A DNA stretch of 64,000 nt, taken from the NCBI GenBank assembly GCA_051294375.1, contig CM119269.1, positions 19,332,460 through 19,396,459 of the forward strand, given 5' to 3'. The DNA is from Paraspadella gotoi (taxonomy: Eukaryota > Chaetognatha). Position numbers and translations under genes: made by a program. This document shows, in pieces, positions 51,379 to 62,951 of the stretch (positions are counted from its first letter, which is position 1; each line of letters begins with the position of its first letter). The notes beneath the pieces are model-generated. The model was not told the DNA's origin. It did no database searches and saw only the letters and a list, made by a program, of their open reading frames with translations.

Positions 51379-51599
51379 GTTTCTAATGCAATGTTTAGAA
51401 AAGAAAAAATAGTTGAATATTTAAAACTAGAATATTCAATAGTTTAAAAAATTAATATAATATAATATATATATATAATTAATTCGTCGACCATCACACG
51501 CAACGATCAAAAGGACGTTTTCTATTGCGAACAACAAAAATACGTTAGTTTTTAGTCGGATCTGCATATCGCAGATTCCGACTCTATAATTCACTTTGT

Positions 51600-51897
51600 C
51601 GGTCCGTCTGTCCAGTGTTGGTTTAATAATAAGAATGAAATATGAAATATGAAATGGAAGAATAAGTTGTGAGGGATAGCTAAGGTAAGTTTTAAGAGAA
51701 AAATAAGATGAGAAAGAGCTCAAAATGAGCTGGCCCCCCCCCCCCCGATGTGCTCGGTTCATTGGCCTGTAATAGGCTGAGAGGATATTGTGGTGGAGTG
51801 GGATTGGTTCGGGTCTGGCAAAGATCCGGCTGGAAAAATGCCAAGTGCCACTCGTATATCTCTCTGGCCTGATAGGCCTGCCGAGAGCCCTCTTCTC
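51600..51897 (-). mobile_element. Truncated retroelement copy at the spacer/right-arm junction
   Basis: Reading the minus strand from 51897, the sequence starts in the middle of the family frame (SRQAYQAREIYEWHLAFF, matching the RGGQSAGLSGQRDIRVAHG region) and runs to the AACTTATTCTTCCATTTC tail. So it is 5'-truncated exactly at the arm boundary. Next to it, 51557-51590 is a small palindrome, AGTCGGATCTGC...GCAGATTCCGACT. Confidence 0.6.
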
Positions 51898-51993
51898 CCT
51901 GATGCATAACTAAAAAAAGTTGCGTTTTCATTTTGAAGAAACTGAATTTTGTTTTTCTTTCTTTTTTGGAAAAAAAATATCGGTTTTTCAAAG

Positions 51994-54900
51994 GGGCCGC
52001 CGGCAAAGCAACAAAAGCTTTTAATAAAATTGGCAAAAAAATTGGCAAGTTTGGTAAAGCCCTCGTCGAAGGTCAGGGTGATGGCCAAGCAGGTGGCCAA
52101 GAAATAGCCAAACCGAATTTTAACGTCGACGACAAAATAATGAAAACACCTGGAGATCTGATTGGAAAGGACGAGGCGAGAGAAGCCCTGGCAGTCTCAA
52201 GGCCACGGGGACTAGAAAGGTCACTTTCAAAGGCTTCAGGGTTTCGAGGGCATCAAAGAATTCGAACCCTCCGGCTGGAAAGTCGAGGTGCAGAAGCAGG
52301 GAGGGACCCCGGCCAAAGTGTCGGAGGGGAAAAGCAGAGCGCCTCTCTCTACCAATGGGCGTCGGCATGGCGTTGATGAACGGCTGTTTTGGCAACAACT
52401 ACAAAAAGGGAGATCCGTGCTACGACTTTGCCAGAATCTCCCTCTGTGTGTCACGATCAGATCGACGCCGCCAATTTCCTCGGGGTTGGGTTCGACGGTC
52501 GGGGCTTTTACTCGGCGGAGAGTCGCAAAAAAAGCGTGATACAGAGGACCTGCGCAGGCAAAGCTAAGTTCATGGACAAGGATGTCCCAGATTGCATGAA
52601 CGCCTTTGGTATTTACGATTACTCGTACATACGGAAACCTTTAAAAATTCGGCAAATTATATAAGATACTTGCAAGAAAAGGCTGCAACCTCTGAACAAC
52701 AAGCGATGTTTCAGATGGAAGCAAAGGCGGTGAGCAATGGACAAAATTTTGGCGTGAATTTGGGCTTAATCGGAAGCTTGATCGGTCAAGCGAAGGGCGG
52801 GCCGGCGGGAGCGCAAGTGGGAGAACAAATCGGAAGCTCCATCGGGTTTGGTACCGGCTCCGGAGCCGGATCGGCCAGCGCCAAGAGCAAAGGATCGCGG
52901 GAATCCAATATAAAACCTCTCAATCTAGTTCGAGCGGAGCTGGTTCGGCCCGTCAAATGATCGCCATTCTGGAGGCAGATTTGAAACTCTACGAGCTGGT
53001 GCTCGACGAACTCAAGCCCAATGATCTGAACATAAACTTGTTGTCAGAAATCCTACAACTCCCGACTTCGTATTTTAACAACAACGCCGACGTCAAGTTT
53101 CAAAACTTCATCTTGAGGTGGGGAACTCATTTCGTCAAGGCGGCCAAATTTGGCGGCGAAATGAGAATCATGAAGACTTCGAGGAAAGAATCGACCCTTT
53201 CATCGGACGAGTTCGCCGCCGCCGCTCAGTCAGAATTCGCGGGAATGATGGGCGTCCTGAGAAGCAGGTTTCAACAGAGAGAGACGAGGTGGGGCTTCCT
53301 CGGCCTCGGAGGTAAGCACGTCAGTAGAAACCAACAGGCTTCGGCCGCAAGGGAAGAAACGGCGCGGGCCAAAATAAATCAGAAGATGGGAGGTACGCAA
53401 AGTGGGTCTCAATCCGAATTCATCAAGACCACTATAAACGTGAGAGGCGGTAATCCAGAAATTGCCGCCGCCATCACCGAGTTTTATACTCCGCAGTTTA
53501 GAGAGTTGTTCACTCAGTGGCTTGATAGCATCGACGACTACGTTAGACCGTTCGAATTTACTCTCGGAAAATTGAGCAGCATTCTCGATATGAATATAGA
53601 GAGTTTATTCGGTGACGATAAATCCAAATCTGGATGTTTCCAACCTGCTGGTTCATTGAAAAACGATCCCGTAAAGGGTTTAACATATTTCGAAAGTGTA
53701 ATAACAGTTGTCGACAAAGATAAGAACAAAATTCCTATTAAAAGAAGAAATTACTGCAAATATGGTAGTTCCAAGCAGAAGTTCATGGACAGATTATTAC
53801 AGGCTAAACTAGCCTTAGAGAGAGCCGAGACCTTTTACATGGCCGAAGGACCGTTTTCAACCAGCAATTTCGACATGAATGGAGGTAGAAGTGGTTGTGA
53901 ATCTGACATTATTGATTATGTTCAAGACGGTGTATCTCAAACTAAAACCTGGCCAAAATTAATATCAATCAAACACACTGAATTCAAAGTCGTGTTCAAC
54001 ATGAGATATGATTTGAAAGGGGTTCCAAAAGATGCCGAGTACTACGTAAAGTTCTTCAACCATAGATGGTTCACCAAATATCCGAGAACCAAGTACCTCA
54101 AAGAGTTCAGTTGCGCCAACAGCGGGGAAGAGAATGAAATTTGCGTCGCAAATTTGCCTTTGATCTACGACGAGACAACCGGTTATTTGACGATAAACGA
54201 GAAGAAATTCAAGAGAGTGGCTTGGTGGTTGAAAGGTCCAGTGGCATCCATCGTGTCTGTGAATCAGATAAAGGAATTGGAAGCGAACATCGGATCGATC
54301 GGTTTCGTTCCCTGCAAACTCAAATGGACGAACAGCCATAAAATACAGATCGGACGAAAGGAATCCTGTATATACTTTCAGGGCGCGTCTATGGGTAATA
54401 TTTACCTAGTATCCGCGGGTGTTCCGCAGGATTACAGGACCTGGAATTACATTCGCATTTCGCCCTCGGGAGTGTCGTTCTTCAGCGCCATGAGAACGAT
54501 GCAGGTGTCCGAGTCTCCACTGAGCGCGACTCTCGGCGAAGAAACTCTCTTCACGGTATTTTTCGTCTGCTTCTCAAAACCGAATGGAAGATTGAGAATT
54601 GATTACGGGAAAGCCCCGGAAGATAAGGAGGTGGGCATCGTGCTGTCTTCTTTCATATTTCCCAAGCCCATGAAATTCGATTCGATCTACTTCACTTTCG
54701 GAGCCGGGGAAAAGAAGATCAGCGTGAGCGACGTTCGTGTGGTGAACGAAAAACCGAAAATCGAGTGCGGCGAAGGTTTGATTTTGATCAACGGGCGATG
54801 CGAGTTAAAATGTCACGAAGAATGCATCGGTTGTAAGAAAGCTAACGATCGCGGTCGTTGCATAAAGTGCAAAAATCAAAAAATATATTCAAAGGATGGA

Positions 54901-55279
54901 ATGCTTTGCTTGAAAGAATGCGACGCTTCTATGAAGAAGGATGGCAAAAAATGCATTTGTAAACCTTTTACCGCCTTTGACGGAAAAAAATGTGAAGGTA
55001 AATCATCTTGTCAATATTTACTACTCTTCGCTTTAATGTAAAGCGCTGTTAAGAATCTTCATTCAACCTTTTTTGCCCCTTTTTTTTTCGTCCATTCAGC
55101 TCTAAAAAACCTCGCCTTATCAGCAAAAATCAGATCTAACTTTATAAATGGGAGATCTAATACAAAATTTCCACAAGAAATTTTTCAGCGTCTGACAGAC
55201 GGAAACTTGGACACCTGCGTAAATATACTCATCTCCCAGAAATCCACTCTAGAAATTCCTCTTTCAAAACAAGTTGCAG
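51994..55279 (+). CDS. MACPF-cysteine-F5/8C gene, right copy (no signal exon, frameshifted at its 5' part)
   Basis: Exons 51994-54997 and 55100-55279. From 52957 to 54997 the frame is open over 680 residues, with the MACPF signature W-G-T-H-F-x6-G-G near 53120-53160, paired cysteines, and the Cys-rich tail with CHEECIGC and CICKPF. The 51994-52956 part is broken by indels (near 52195, 52330, 52440, 52625 and 52920). The GTAAAT donor at 54998 leads in phase 1 to an exon reading KNLALSAKIRSNF, then LTDGNLDTC, typical of the start of a fucolectin/F5/8C lectin domain. If the donor is not used the frame runs 14 codons to a stop at 55041. The arm boundary at 51898 falls in intron 1, so no signal exon or promoter is attached. 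Confidence 0.75.
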
Positions 55280-55961
55280 GTAATGGGGGTCTAAAATAGA
55301 AATTTTGAATGAAATTAATCGTAAATTAATTATTGATGAGCAAGAAACGAGTAACTCTCTCAATAACTTAGCTTACTCAACTCTTAATAACTGATTAATA
55401 ACTAATAACGAATTAAATTGACCCGTTGTAGAAAGGTTATACTGAGAACCCTGGCGACTTATCAAAATAGACCGAGAGGAGAGAGGGTCGCCATTAGAGG
55501 GGGGGTATTAAGGTCAAGTCAAATATAAAAATTAAAATGAAGAAGTAAAAACAAAAAGAGACAAAGGAAAAAAGGAGAAAGAGAAAAAGAAAGATAGAGA
55601 GAAACTGGGAAACTTCGACCGAGTTCATAGGTTTTTATTTAAAATAATCTTAATATCCATTTATTTTTATTAATTTATGTTATTATAATCCAGTTTATAC
55701 TTAGATTCTATACAAATATTATATGTTTTTAATATACCAAGATATATTGGGCAGATCAGAAAATCTTAAAAACCTTATTTTTTTACTTATATGTAATAAA
55801 CTTTTTAATATCGATTAATTAAAAAATTGTTGATGTATGTTTTAATTGCTATTTAACAACTCTTCTGAAAATAAAAAACTAAATAACATTAAAAATTTAA
55901 TTATAAATAGCTGTTAAAAAGTCCTAAAATGTAACATGTAACTAAGCTTCGATTCATCAAC

Positions 55962-56396
55962 TTGGCGGTGGAGCACCCTACACCACCCCAACCGCACGGT
56001 GATTCCCCTGTCCCCACTCAACGGGTCAGGCGGAGGCCTCTCAGCAGGCAATGGACGTCCGATGCCTCTCCTGAGCCTACAGTAACTTGGTGCGACCCTT
56101 CTCGCACTGAGCGTCGACCAAAACGGCGGCTGCAGGAGGAAGTAGAGGAGTCTGTATCACCTGCACCCAAGCAGGCAAGAACAGGCAATCGCCCACCTCA
56201 CCGGCAGGTGAGAGGAGGGCAGTCGGCAGGCCTATCAGGCCAAAGAGATATTCGAGTGGCACACGGCATCTTCCCAAGTGGATCACTACCCGATCTCAGG
56301 GTGTCCAACTCTACAAAAATATCTTCTCAGCCAGTGACCCAATCACATCGTCAACGTCCCCTATTTGCCCGGCCGGGGGGGGCCTGCTCAATTTGA
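55962..56396 (+). mobile_element. Retroelement-type open frame, Pro/Arg-rich (right arm)
   Basis: A 144-codon frame rich in Pro, Arg, Ser and Gln, with QARTGNRPPHRQ and RDIRVAHGIFPSGSLPDLR. There is no enzymatic motif. Copies of the same family occur at 45783-46230 (minus), 51600-51897 (minus, truncated) and 41222-41261 (cut by the gap). The tail after it contains CT repeats and the hammerhead-like motif, so it may be the leader part of a Penelope-like or other retroelement. The assignment is inference. Confidence 0.5.
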
Positions 56397-56572
56397 GTTT
56401 CTTTCTTAACTTAAATTTTCTCTAAATCTCTACTTATCCCTCACCACTTATTCTTCAATTTTCACCTTCACTTATACTTCATTAGTTAAATTAATTATTT
56501 ATTATTTCGTTGTTACTATTATTCATTTAGTTTACTGATTCATTTATCTTTGTTGTACATTTCAAAGTGTAA

Positions 56573-56612
<40 letters not shown>

Positions 56613-56806
56613 ATTTTCACCATTTCAAAAAATCAACTTATTTCCCATTTTTCCTGTCCTTACCTTCACCTGTCCTGAAATCTGGCCACTGTCCTTTCTC
56701 AATTCTTTGTTGGAAACTCTCTCTCTCACTCTCTCTGTCTCTCTCTGTCTCTCTCTCACTCTCTCTTTCCTCAACTTTATGATTGTGAAATTACAACTGT
56801 CAAATG

Positions 56807-56844
56807 CTGATGAAAACTCGAAAAAACAAGAGTCGAAACATGTC
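56807..56844 (+). ncRNA. Hammerhead-ribozyme-like motif (right arm)
   Basis: Mirror of 45344-45382: CTGATGA at 56807-56813, CGAAAC at 56834-56839, then ATGTCC. It lies about 400 bp downstream of the element frame 55962-56396 on the same strand. Confidence 0.4.
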
Positions 56845-57356
56845 CAATAATCTGTAATAAAAAATCGTTGTAAAAATACTAAAAACTTTCGTTTTTTGAA
56901 TCTGCTTATCTTATTGAACAACAAAAAGAGAAAAAATTATACAATAACTATTTTCTCATATTTGAGCCCTAGGCAATCTTCATTTTTTTACTTGACCTTC
57001 ATGCCCCCCCTCTTGTCGCCATGCCTCTCTAGTGCGCTATTACGTCGCTGATGGAAGGAATAGTCGTATCTAACGTGTAGTGATATTACATCACTACATT
57101 AAATTTATTAAAAATAACAGTTTTTAACTTGCCATAATTGAGTTTTAATTACTAATACATTCATACTTTTTTTATTTAACCAATTATTTTACTTTCACTA
57201 TTGTGACAGTGAGATGGATTATCCTCAAGTCCTACAAAATGTCCGCGGTTGCCACTACGATTCTTAATGGGAACAAAAAAATAGGGTGCGGCAGAGCTGT
57301 CGGTCTAAATATAAACGTAAAAAAAACTTTGACAGAAATTTTATTATATAATCCGA

Positions 57357-57565
57357 ATTTAGGAGAAAAAAAAACAATTTATTTGTTTTTATCAACGAAT
57401 TGTTTTATTGTTAATACATGTTTCGACTCTTGAGTTTTAGAGTCTTCAAGACTTCAAGACTTTTAGAGTCTTCAATGAAGACTAAAACTCAAGAGTCGAA
57501 ACATGTATTAACAATAAAACAATTCGTTGATAAAAACAAATAAATTGTTTTTTTCTCCTAAATTT
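57357..57565. repeat. Foldback hairpin with GAGTCGAAACATG ends (right arm)
   Basis: Same structure as 44630-44837. It has a perfect-looking stem with CAAGAGTCGAAACATGTATT on one side and its complement on the other. Confidence 0.8.
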
Positions 57566-58599
57566 CAAAACGCAACGAAATTGATAGTTTATACACAATA
57601 ATCCGAATTATAAAAAAAATTATTTTTAAAAAGTAAAAAATTTAAATTCATTGATATTGATTCAAAAAAGATGCAAAATTTTATGAAGTTAACCTAGTCG
57701 GAATGTAAAAAAATATCTAAGAAAAAAAATCTATACACCGTCGTTGAATGTTATTATAAACAAAGAAATAAGATCAAGTTTCATTAAAGGGGTACTTAAA
57801 GGGGTACTAAAATGTGTAACTTAAGAAAAAAGAAACGAAGAGATTCCCACAGTTCTGCCGCGACCTTACCGTCTTTACTGCAGCGCCTGCGAGAGCGTCC
57901 AAGATCCCTTTTATGAGGAAGTTGGTCGCCGGGAAGCACTAATGAAGCGTCAGGTGAAGCTGGGTTGCATCGGGGTCTCCAACGGCGCCCACCAATCAGG
58001 GCTGCAAGCTAGTCTTTCATAATTCAGAAATATCAAACATTTTTAAAAGTTCTTCTAGGTTCTTTCAAAGTTTCTTATGCCAAATTTAGTGGAGAAAACG
58101 AAAATCACCACAAAAAATTATCTCAGTTGCTCCTTATGGATTTTTGAAACTTTTGGAAAGGATTGAGAATTTTAACAAAAAAACATATATTTGGCCAGCA
58201 TTTTAATATTTTAAAATCAAAATAAATATAATTATAACTTTATTACCTATTTATTTTGTTTTTGTTTATAAATGAAATCAAAAATCTTTAAAGTATAGTG
58301 ATCTCGCCAGACGTTACTATCAAAAAAAATTAATTAAAAAGTATTATCTAATTTGCATATTACAGTAAATCATAATAAAGTGGAAATTCAAATAAAAAAT
58401 ACTTAAATGGATACATATTTTAACTGCCTCACTGCCTCACTAATGGAACTTGATAACGAGATTCATTGTTTAGTAGTTAAACCATAAACCTGCAAAAAAA
58501 AGATAGAAATTATTTATTATTATTATAATGGCTACTTAAAAGAAGTGGTGAGCAAGAATAGGAGTGGTTCAACCTGGACTATGATGCGATTATAGTTAT

Positions 58600-58800
58600 T
58601 AACTGGTATGATGATAGTCATTTACTGATATAAAGATAGTCATTTATTGATATATTGATAAGCATTCATTGACGTGATGATAATTATTCATTGACGCGAT
58701 AGTAATTATTCACTGATGTGATAATAATCATTCACTGATGTGATGATAACCAAAAATTGATGCAATGATAACCAAATTATTAACGCGATGATAACTTTAG
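58600..58800. repeat. Degenerate minisatellite (right arm)
   Basis: Mirror of 43400-43620, with TGATGTGATAATAATCATTC-type units. The unit number appears the same in both arms. Confidence 0.75.
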
Positions 58801-60839
58801 TCCAACTGCTGTAGAGCTGAACTCGTTTTTTTAGATGAATCAGAAGAGGCAGCGCCTAATAAAAAAAAAGAAAATTATATATATAATTTAAAGAAAGATA
58901 AAAAATGTTATAAATGCTTACAATTGTAAAAGTTTTAAAAGTATATATTTTTATTTATATTAAAATTTAGATATAGCTTCTTATCAAAAAGGTTTTGTAA
59001 AATCACATGTTTTATATTGATTCAAGTATTTTTTATAAAAAAAAAATTTTAATATGTTTTATTGTAATATATAAATTAGATTATAATATTCTATTTACTA
59101 ATTTTTATATTTATAGAAAGTAATTTGCATAATATAATAAATCATAATAAGAAAAAAATTCAAACAAAAAATACTTAAATCCATATGAAACATAATAATT
59201 GCAAAAATCTTAAATATGAGAAGCTATATCTAAACTTTTACTATGATCATATATTTTTATAAAAATCTATTGTAATTTGTAGTAGTTTTTATTTAAAAAA
59301 AAATTGTAAGCCCCAGACAAAACTAAATAATAAAAAAGCATGACACCAATGCAGATGACGATAATGACGACGACATCACGAAGAAGCTGAGCCGAAACAA
59401 AATCTAGCCAAGATGGGCTTAAGCCCGTCTGGTGAGATAGAAATTATAATTTTAAAAGGCTTTATTAATTTATATTGATTTCCATTGATTGTTATTGTCT
59501 GTACTAAAATCTATATGCTTGGATTATTTTATAAAGCTACTGATATAAATGACGAACCAAGCAGGTTGTTTAGGAACTCTTTTACAGCTTTAACCAAGCA
59601 TACGAACACAAACAAGCTTGCAGCGCCGCCCAGAAGCCGGCGCTGACGAACGTGGTGAAATAAACTATATTTGGGCTAACAAGATTAATCACCACATATC
59701 CTTGTTTGTTCACTCAAATAAAATTTGTTCCCCAGTGCTCCACTCTACTAAATATTTATCAGCTTAAAAACGTTTCTTTTCTAAAACAGCCAGCTTCAAG
59801 TGGTGGAAAATAAAATTCATAAATAATAAACTAAGTGTTACGTAATAATGATCAATATATTACGAGGAAATTCCAGCTTCTCTACCTTTTCCCCAACTGT
59901 TCTTTTGTTCCCTTACTAACGCAAGGATATTCGGTTTCTCTGGCGATCACAGCGACACCTGTAGTTTCGATTATGTATTAAAGTATATACTTAAGTACAA
60001 GTTTCCGAGGCAGTGCGTGGCGGCTTCTGATTGGTTCCCGCCCTTTCGATAGATCTCAGTCCTGATTTCTATCGACGTGTGGCCTTTCAGACTTCACTTA
60101 GTCTCACACTGCGTTTTGCTACTTTTTAATAAGTTTTCTACAATTCGCATATAGATATTCTCGGAAACACGTTTTTTAATAATAAGTTTTTGTGATCGCT
60201 GGATTGGTGGACTTTCTTTGTGATAGAGGCAACATTTTACAATTCTGGCTTCAGAAACAAGTAAGAGAATCTCTTTAAAATTTATATATATATTTACTGA
60301 GTGTGTATTAAATGTTTTGTTCCCTTTGTCCAGGATTTCTAACTTTAGCTTCAAGGCTCTTTAGCTTCAGAGAAGATCCTGGATTTCGCATCGACTTGAT
60401 CGTCCGCCTTGCGTCGACGATCATCTTTGCCGAGACTTTGTCGTCAGCCATCTTGAGCTAGTGGACCGGTGCCATCGTCTCTTCTGCGCCATCTTCCTCG
60501 AATTCCTCTACTTTTGATAGCGCAGAATTAGTTCAGGAAAGTTAGCGAATCAACGATAGCCACCTCTACGACTTCAGTTCGTTTACACTAAGAATATTTT
60601 GGTACATGGTGATATGGTGATAATCGTTTTTTTCACTAAAAATGGAATAAGATACTTTGCAAGAATCAACCACTTTTTAAATATGAGATAATTTTAGGAG
60701 CCGATGGCGCAGTCGACAGATTCCCGAGTCTTATTGTATGGATCTGAGAGCCAACAGAGGCGCACAATATGAACTTGAGAGACGCTGACCAAAGTGACCA
60801 TGTATACTGACTCATATCATTTATTAGTTACAACGTTTT

Positions 60840-60929
60840 TTATTGTTTAAAAACAACGGTAAAATTGAAACAAAAACAAAACATGTCCGTTATTTTTGTT
60901 TCAATTTTATCGTTGTTTTTAAACAATAA
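60840..60929. repeat. Hairpin next to the palindrome end
   Basis: A 37-nt inverted pair (60840-60876 with 60893-60929; TTATTGTTTAAAAACAACGG and its complement) around AAACATGTCCG. It shares the AAACATGTCC end with the Penelope-type hairpins in the arms. The rest of 60586-61038 is AT-rich, with a short tRNA-like GCCGATGGCGCAGTCGACAG at 60704. Confidence 0.65.
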
Positions 60930-61038
60930 AACTAAAACTTACCAACAACAACGAATCGAAAGAAATTACATTATACCATTTATTAAAGAAAAACTAAAGG
61001 AAAACAATAAATGATAATTAAGTGACAACTTCTTCCAG

Positions 61039-61173
61039 AAGAATCCTGAAAAGATTGCGTTGAGCTGCCCTGGAAAGGGACTCGTCGGCGACACGGTCAA
61101 GTTGGAGTTTGATTCCACCAGGAGGTTCGGGTTTATTCTTTGCGAGATCGAGGTCTACTCGTCCTCCTCCTGA
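61039..61173 (+). CDS. Terminal F5/8C (fucolectin-like) exon
   Basis: The acceptor TTCTTCCAG at 61038 opens an exon of 45 codons ending TGA at 61171-61173. It reads LSCPGKGLVGDTVKLEF, then FGFILCEIEVY, which matches the last strands of fucolectin-type F5/8C domains (usual ending LCEVEVY). The exon needs a phase-0 partner, while exon 55100-55279 ends in phase 1, so at least one more exon of about 50 residues should lie between; I could not find it. It is on the same strand as the right MACPF copy, 5.8 kb downstream and just outside the right arm. It is most simply the 3' end of that gene, but could belong to another gene. Confidence 0.65.
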   Translation, partial: KNPEKIALSCPGKGLVGDTVKLEFDSTRRFGFILCEIEVYSSSS

Positions 61174-61894
61174 CGAATATAGAAGTGAAGAAAAAAAAGG
61201 GCATTGTAGACGGGGCCGGTCGATGTGATTATTGTGACTGCTTATTATTGATTATGTGATTATTTGTAAGAAAAGTCGGAACCCTGGGGGGGTGGGTTGC
61301 TGCGTGCGGAGTTGTACATTTTTATAACGTCTTTAGCTTCAGCTCGATTCAGATCGTAAACAAAATGCAAAATTTCGTTGTCGACAAAAACATTTTTCAT
61401 AAAAAAATATTGAGAAATTTTACTAAAAGTATATTGTACCTATCTATTATGTACAATGTTTGAGATTTTGCTTTTAATGGCCTCTTGTTATTAAAAAAAA
61501 AAAAAATTGTTTTTTTGTGGCTGAATTTTAAAGAAAAATATATATTGTTTTCATGTACTTAATTGAAAAGTGACAATTTTCAGTGTTTGAAAGACGTCAT
61601 GATTTCACAAATTTTATAAATATTGCTGTAATGTACTGTATAACAAATTGTTTTATAATAATCATGCGGATAAATTTGAATCTCGCTGTCACTGTGATGA
61701 TGAAAACACACAATTAAATAGAATTGAGAAATTATTTTGAATGAACATTGAACTCGATGTCTACATCACTAATCTCCTCATCATTAATGATCAAGAGTCA
61801 TAAATCGATCAATCAATCAACAATAAATCAATTAAACAAACAATCAATCAATCAAACATTCATTTAGCCTATCAATTGAATCATTCTTTCAATA
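61174..61894. other. Intergenic AT-rich region
   Basis: It lies between the F5/8C terminal exon (+) and the CD225 stop (-), so both genes end toward it. It contains a poly-C/G run near 61288 and ATCAATCAATC-type repeats (61806-61860). No exon or clear polyA hexamer is assigned. Confidence 0.5.
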
Positions 61895-62951
61895 TCATAT
61901 CTTCCCCCTCGCTGCTTCGACGACTAAGACGATGACGACGACGACGACCACGAGAACGATTGCGTGCAGCGCCATCCGTCGGGCGAGGCGCCCTTTTCGT
62001 CCCGCCAAGAGGAATTGCCCGGCGTCGTTGAGGCGTCGCGATTCCATGGAAGTGAGAAGAGCCATGGTGCCGAGGCAGAGGAAGTTGAAGAGGATGCATG
62101 AGAGGAGAGAGAGCCAGAGATAGTCTATCGGAAATGAAGAAATTATATTTCAAAAAAGGTTTAATAAATACCAGAATGTAAAACAGTATAAAGCAAAGTG
62201 GTGGTATTTGAAAAGTGATACTAATGAGCGGTGTTCGACTTAAACCCGCCTAACCACTGCCCGCTCTTAGTCTCGTCTCAGCCTCGGCGGGTTCGATCAC
62301 TGATTAAGCTCCGTTCTAGCTAGATGAGAAGGGACCTCTTTAAACAGGCCAGTGACTGGAGTCGGTCAGTGACGCCAGTTTGTGAGATAGCCTAGGCCCC
62401 GCTTATGATAGTGAGTCCCCCCCCGTTGCCATATTAGCATATCTAGCATTAGAAAGTCTAAAATCCAATCGATCAATAATGGGAAGCAAAGTCTAGAAAG
62501 TATCTCCCTCGGGCTTCACTTGCCTGGAGGTCGCGCCGATTTCGGGTCGTAACCCGCGGGGAGGTCGTGTTTCTTTACCGTCACTTTTTCGTTGCTTCGA
62601 TCGTAGGAAACTTCGTTGGAGAAAATCGTGTAGACGACTGAGAAATTAAATATGAAAACATTATATTTGATTAAATCCATTGATAATCATAAATTAACAA
62701 TACTAAATAAAAGATTAGCACGGACGATATATCCCAATAAGATAAGTGAAGAATCGAGAAAGATTAAGAAAGTAAAGAATAGAATAAGGATTAAAGTCGT
62801 GAAAAATTTGAAGAAAAATACCTCCGGCATTTCAATAATCGTGAGCTCGAATAATTCATACTCGTACTCACGACAAAATAATGTCTCTTATAACCAAGAG
62901 ACGCAAAATGGTTCAATTGCACTTACCTTCTGAGTCCTTGCCAATCGCCAT
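61895..62951 (-). CDS. CD225/dispanin family membrane protein, 122 aa
   Basis: Three minus-strand exons: 62951-62927, 62637-62524, 62124-61895. They sum to 369 nt, exactly 123 codons with TGA, and the phases match. Exon 2 ends CCAG followed by GCAAGT, so intron 2 is of the GC-AG type. The product starts MAIGKDSE. At the exon 2/3 join it reads RPPDYLWLSLL, the start of a CD225 domain (usual form PPDYLxLSIF). A first hydrophobic segment, then RRLNDAGQFLLAGRKGRLAR (the loop with a small residue and basic pairs), then a second, strongly aliphatic membrane segment follow. Dispanins include IFITM, PRRT and SYNDIG proteins that act in membrane trafficking and fusion control. Which subgroup this is cannot be told, and its role here is unknown. 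The start is the only ATG in frame with exon 2. The 5' leader lies at 62952-63170. Confidence 0.82.
62225..62440. repeat. SINE-like repeat in the CD225 intron
   Basis: A GC-rich block with CGGCGGGTTCGATCAC, close to a tRNA B box, and several GC-rich boxes before a poly-C run at about 62417-62424. It is unlike the flanking AT-rich intron. The A box is not clear. Confidence 0.35.

Larger units (their letters stand above)
51898..60585. repeat. Right arm of the giant inverted repeat (8.7 kb)
   Basis: Mirror of 41605-50280. It starts at GATGCATAACT, directly joined to a truncated Penelope-family fragment (51600-51897), and ends at CAGTTCGTTTA. The spacer 50281-51897 holds intron 1 and the signal exon of the left gene copy, a MITE and that fragment. 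Stretches 55280-55960 and 58810-59940 show no gene. Confidence 0.92.

Noticed and set aside
57872-58019. Open stretch with ACESVQDPFYEEVG and VKLGCIGVSNGAH as a candidate middle F5/8C exon
   Set aside because: It is GC-rich and open, but its phase does not join exon 55279 and the sequence lacks the expected strand motifs. It may be part of another repeat.
60310-60452. Short minus-strand frame starting MADDKVSAKMIVDARR at the right-arm end (mirrored near 41740)
   Set aside because: Only about 47 residues, with no recognised family and disrupted in the left arm. Not enough to call a gene.
60700-60790. tRNA-like sequence GCCGATGGCGCAGTCGACAG
   Set aside because: No B box and no cloverleaf can be drawn. 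At most a SINE trace.
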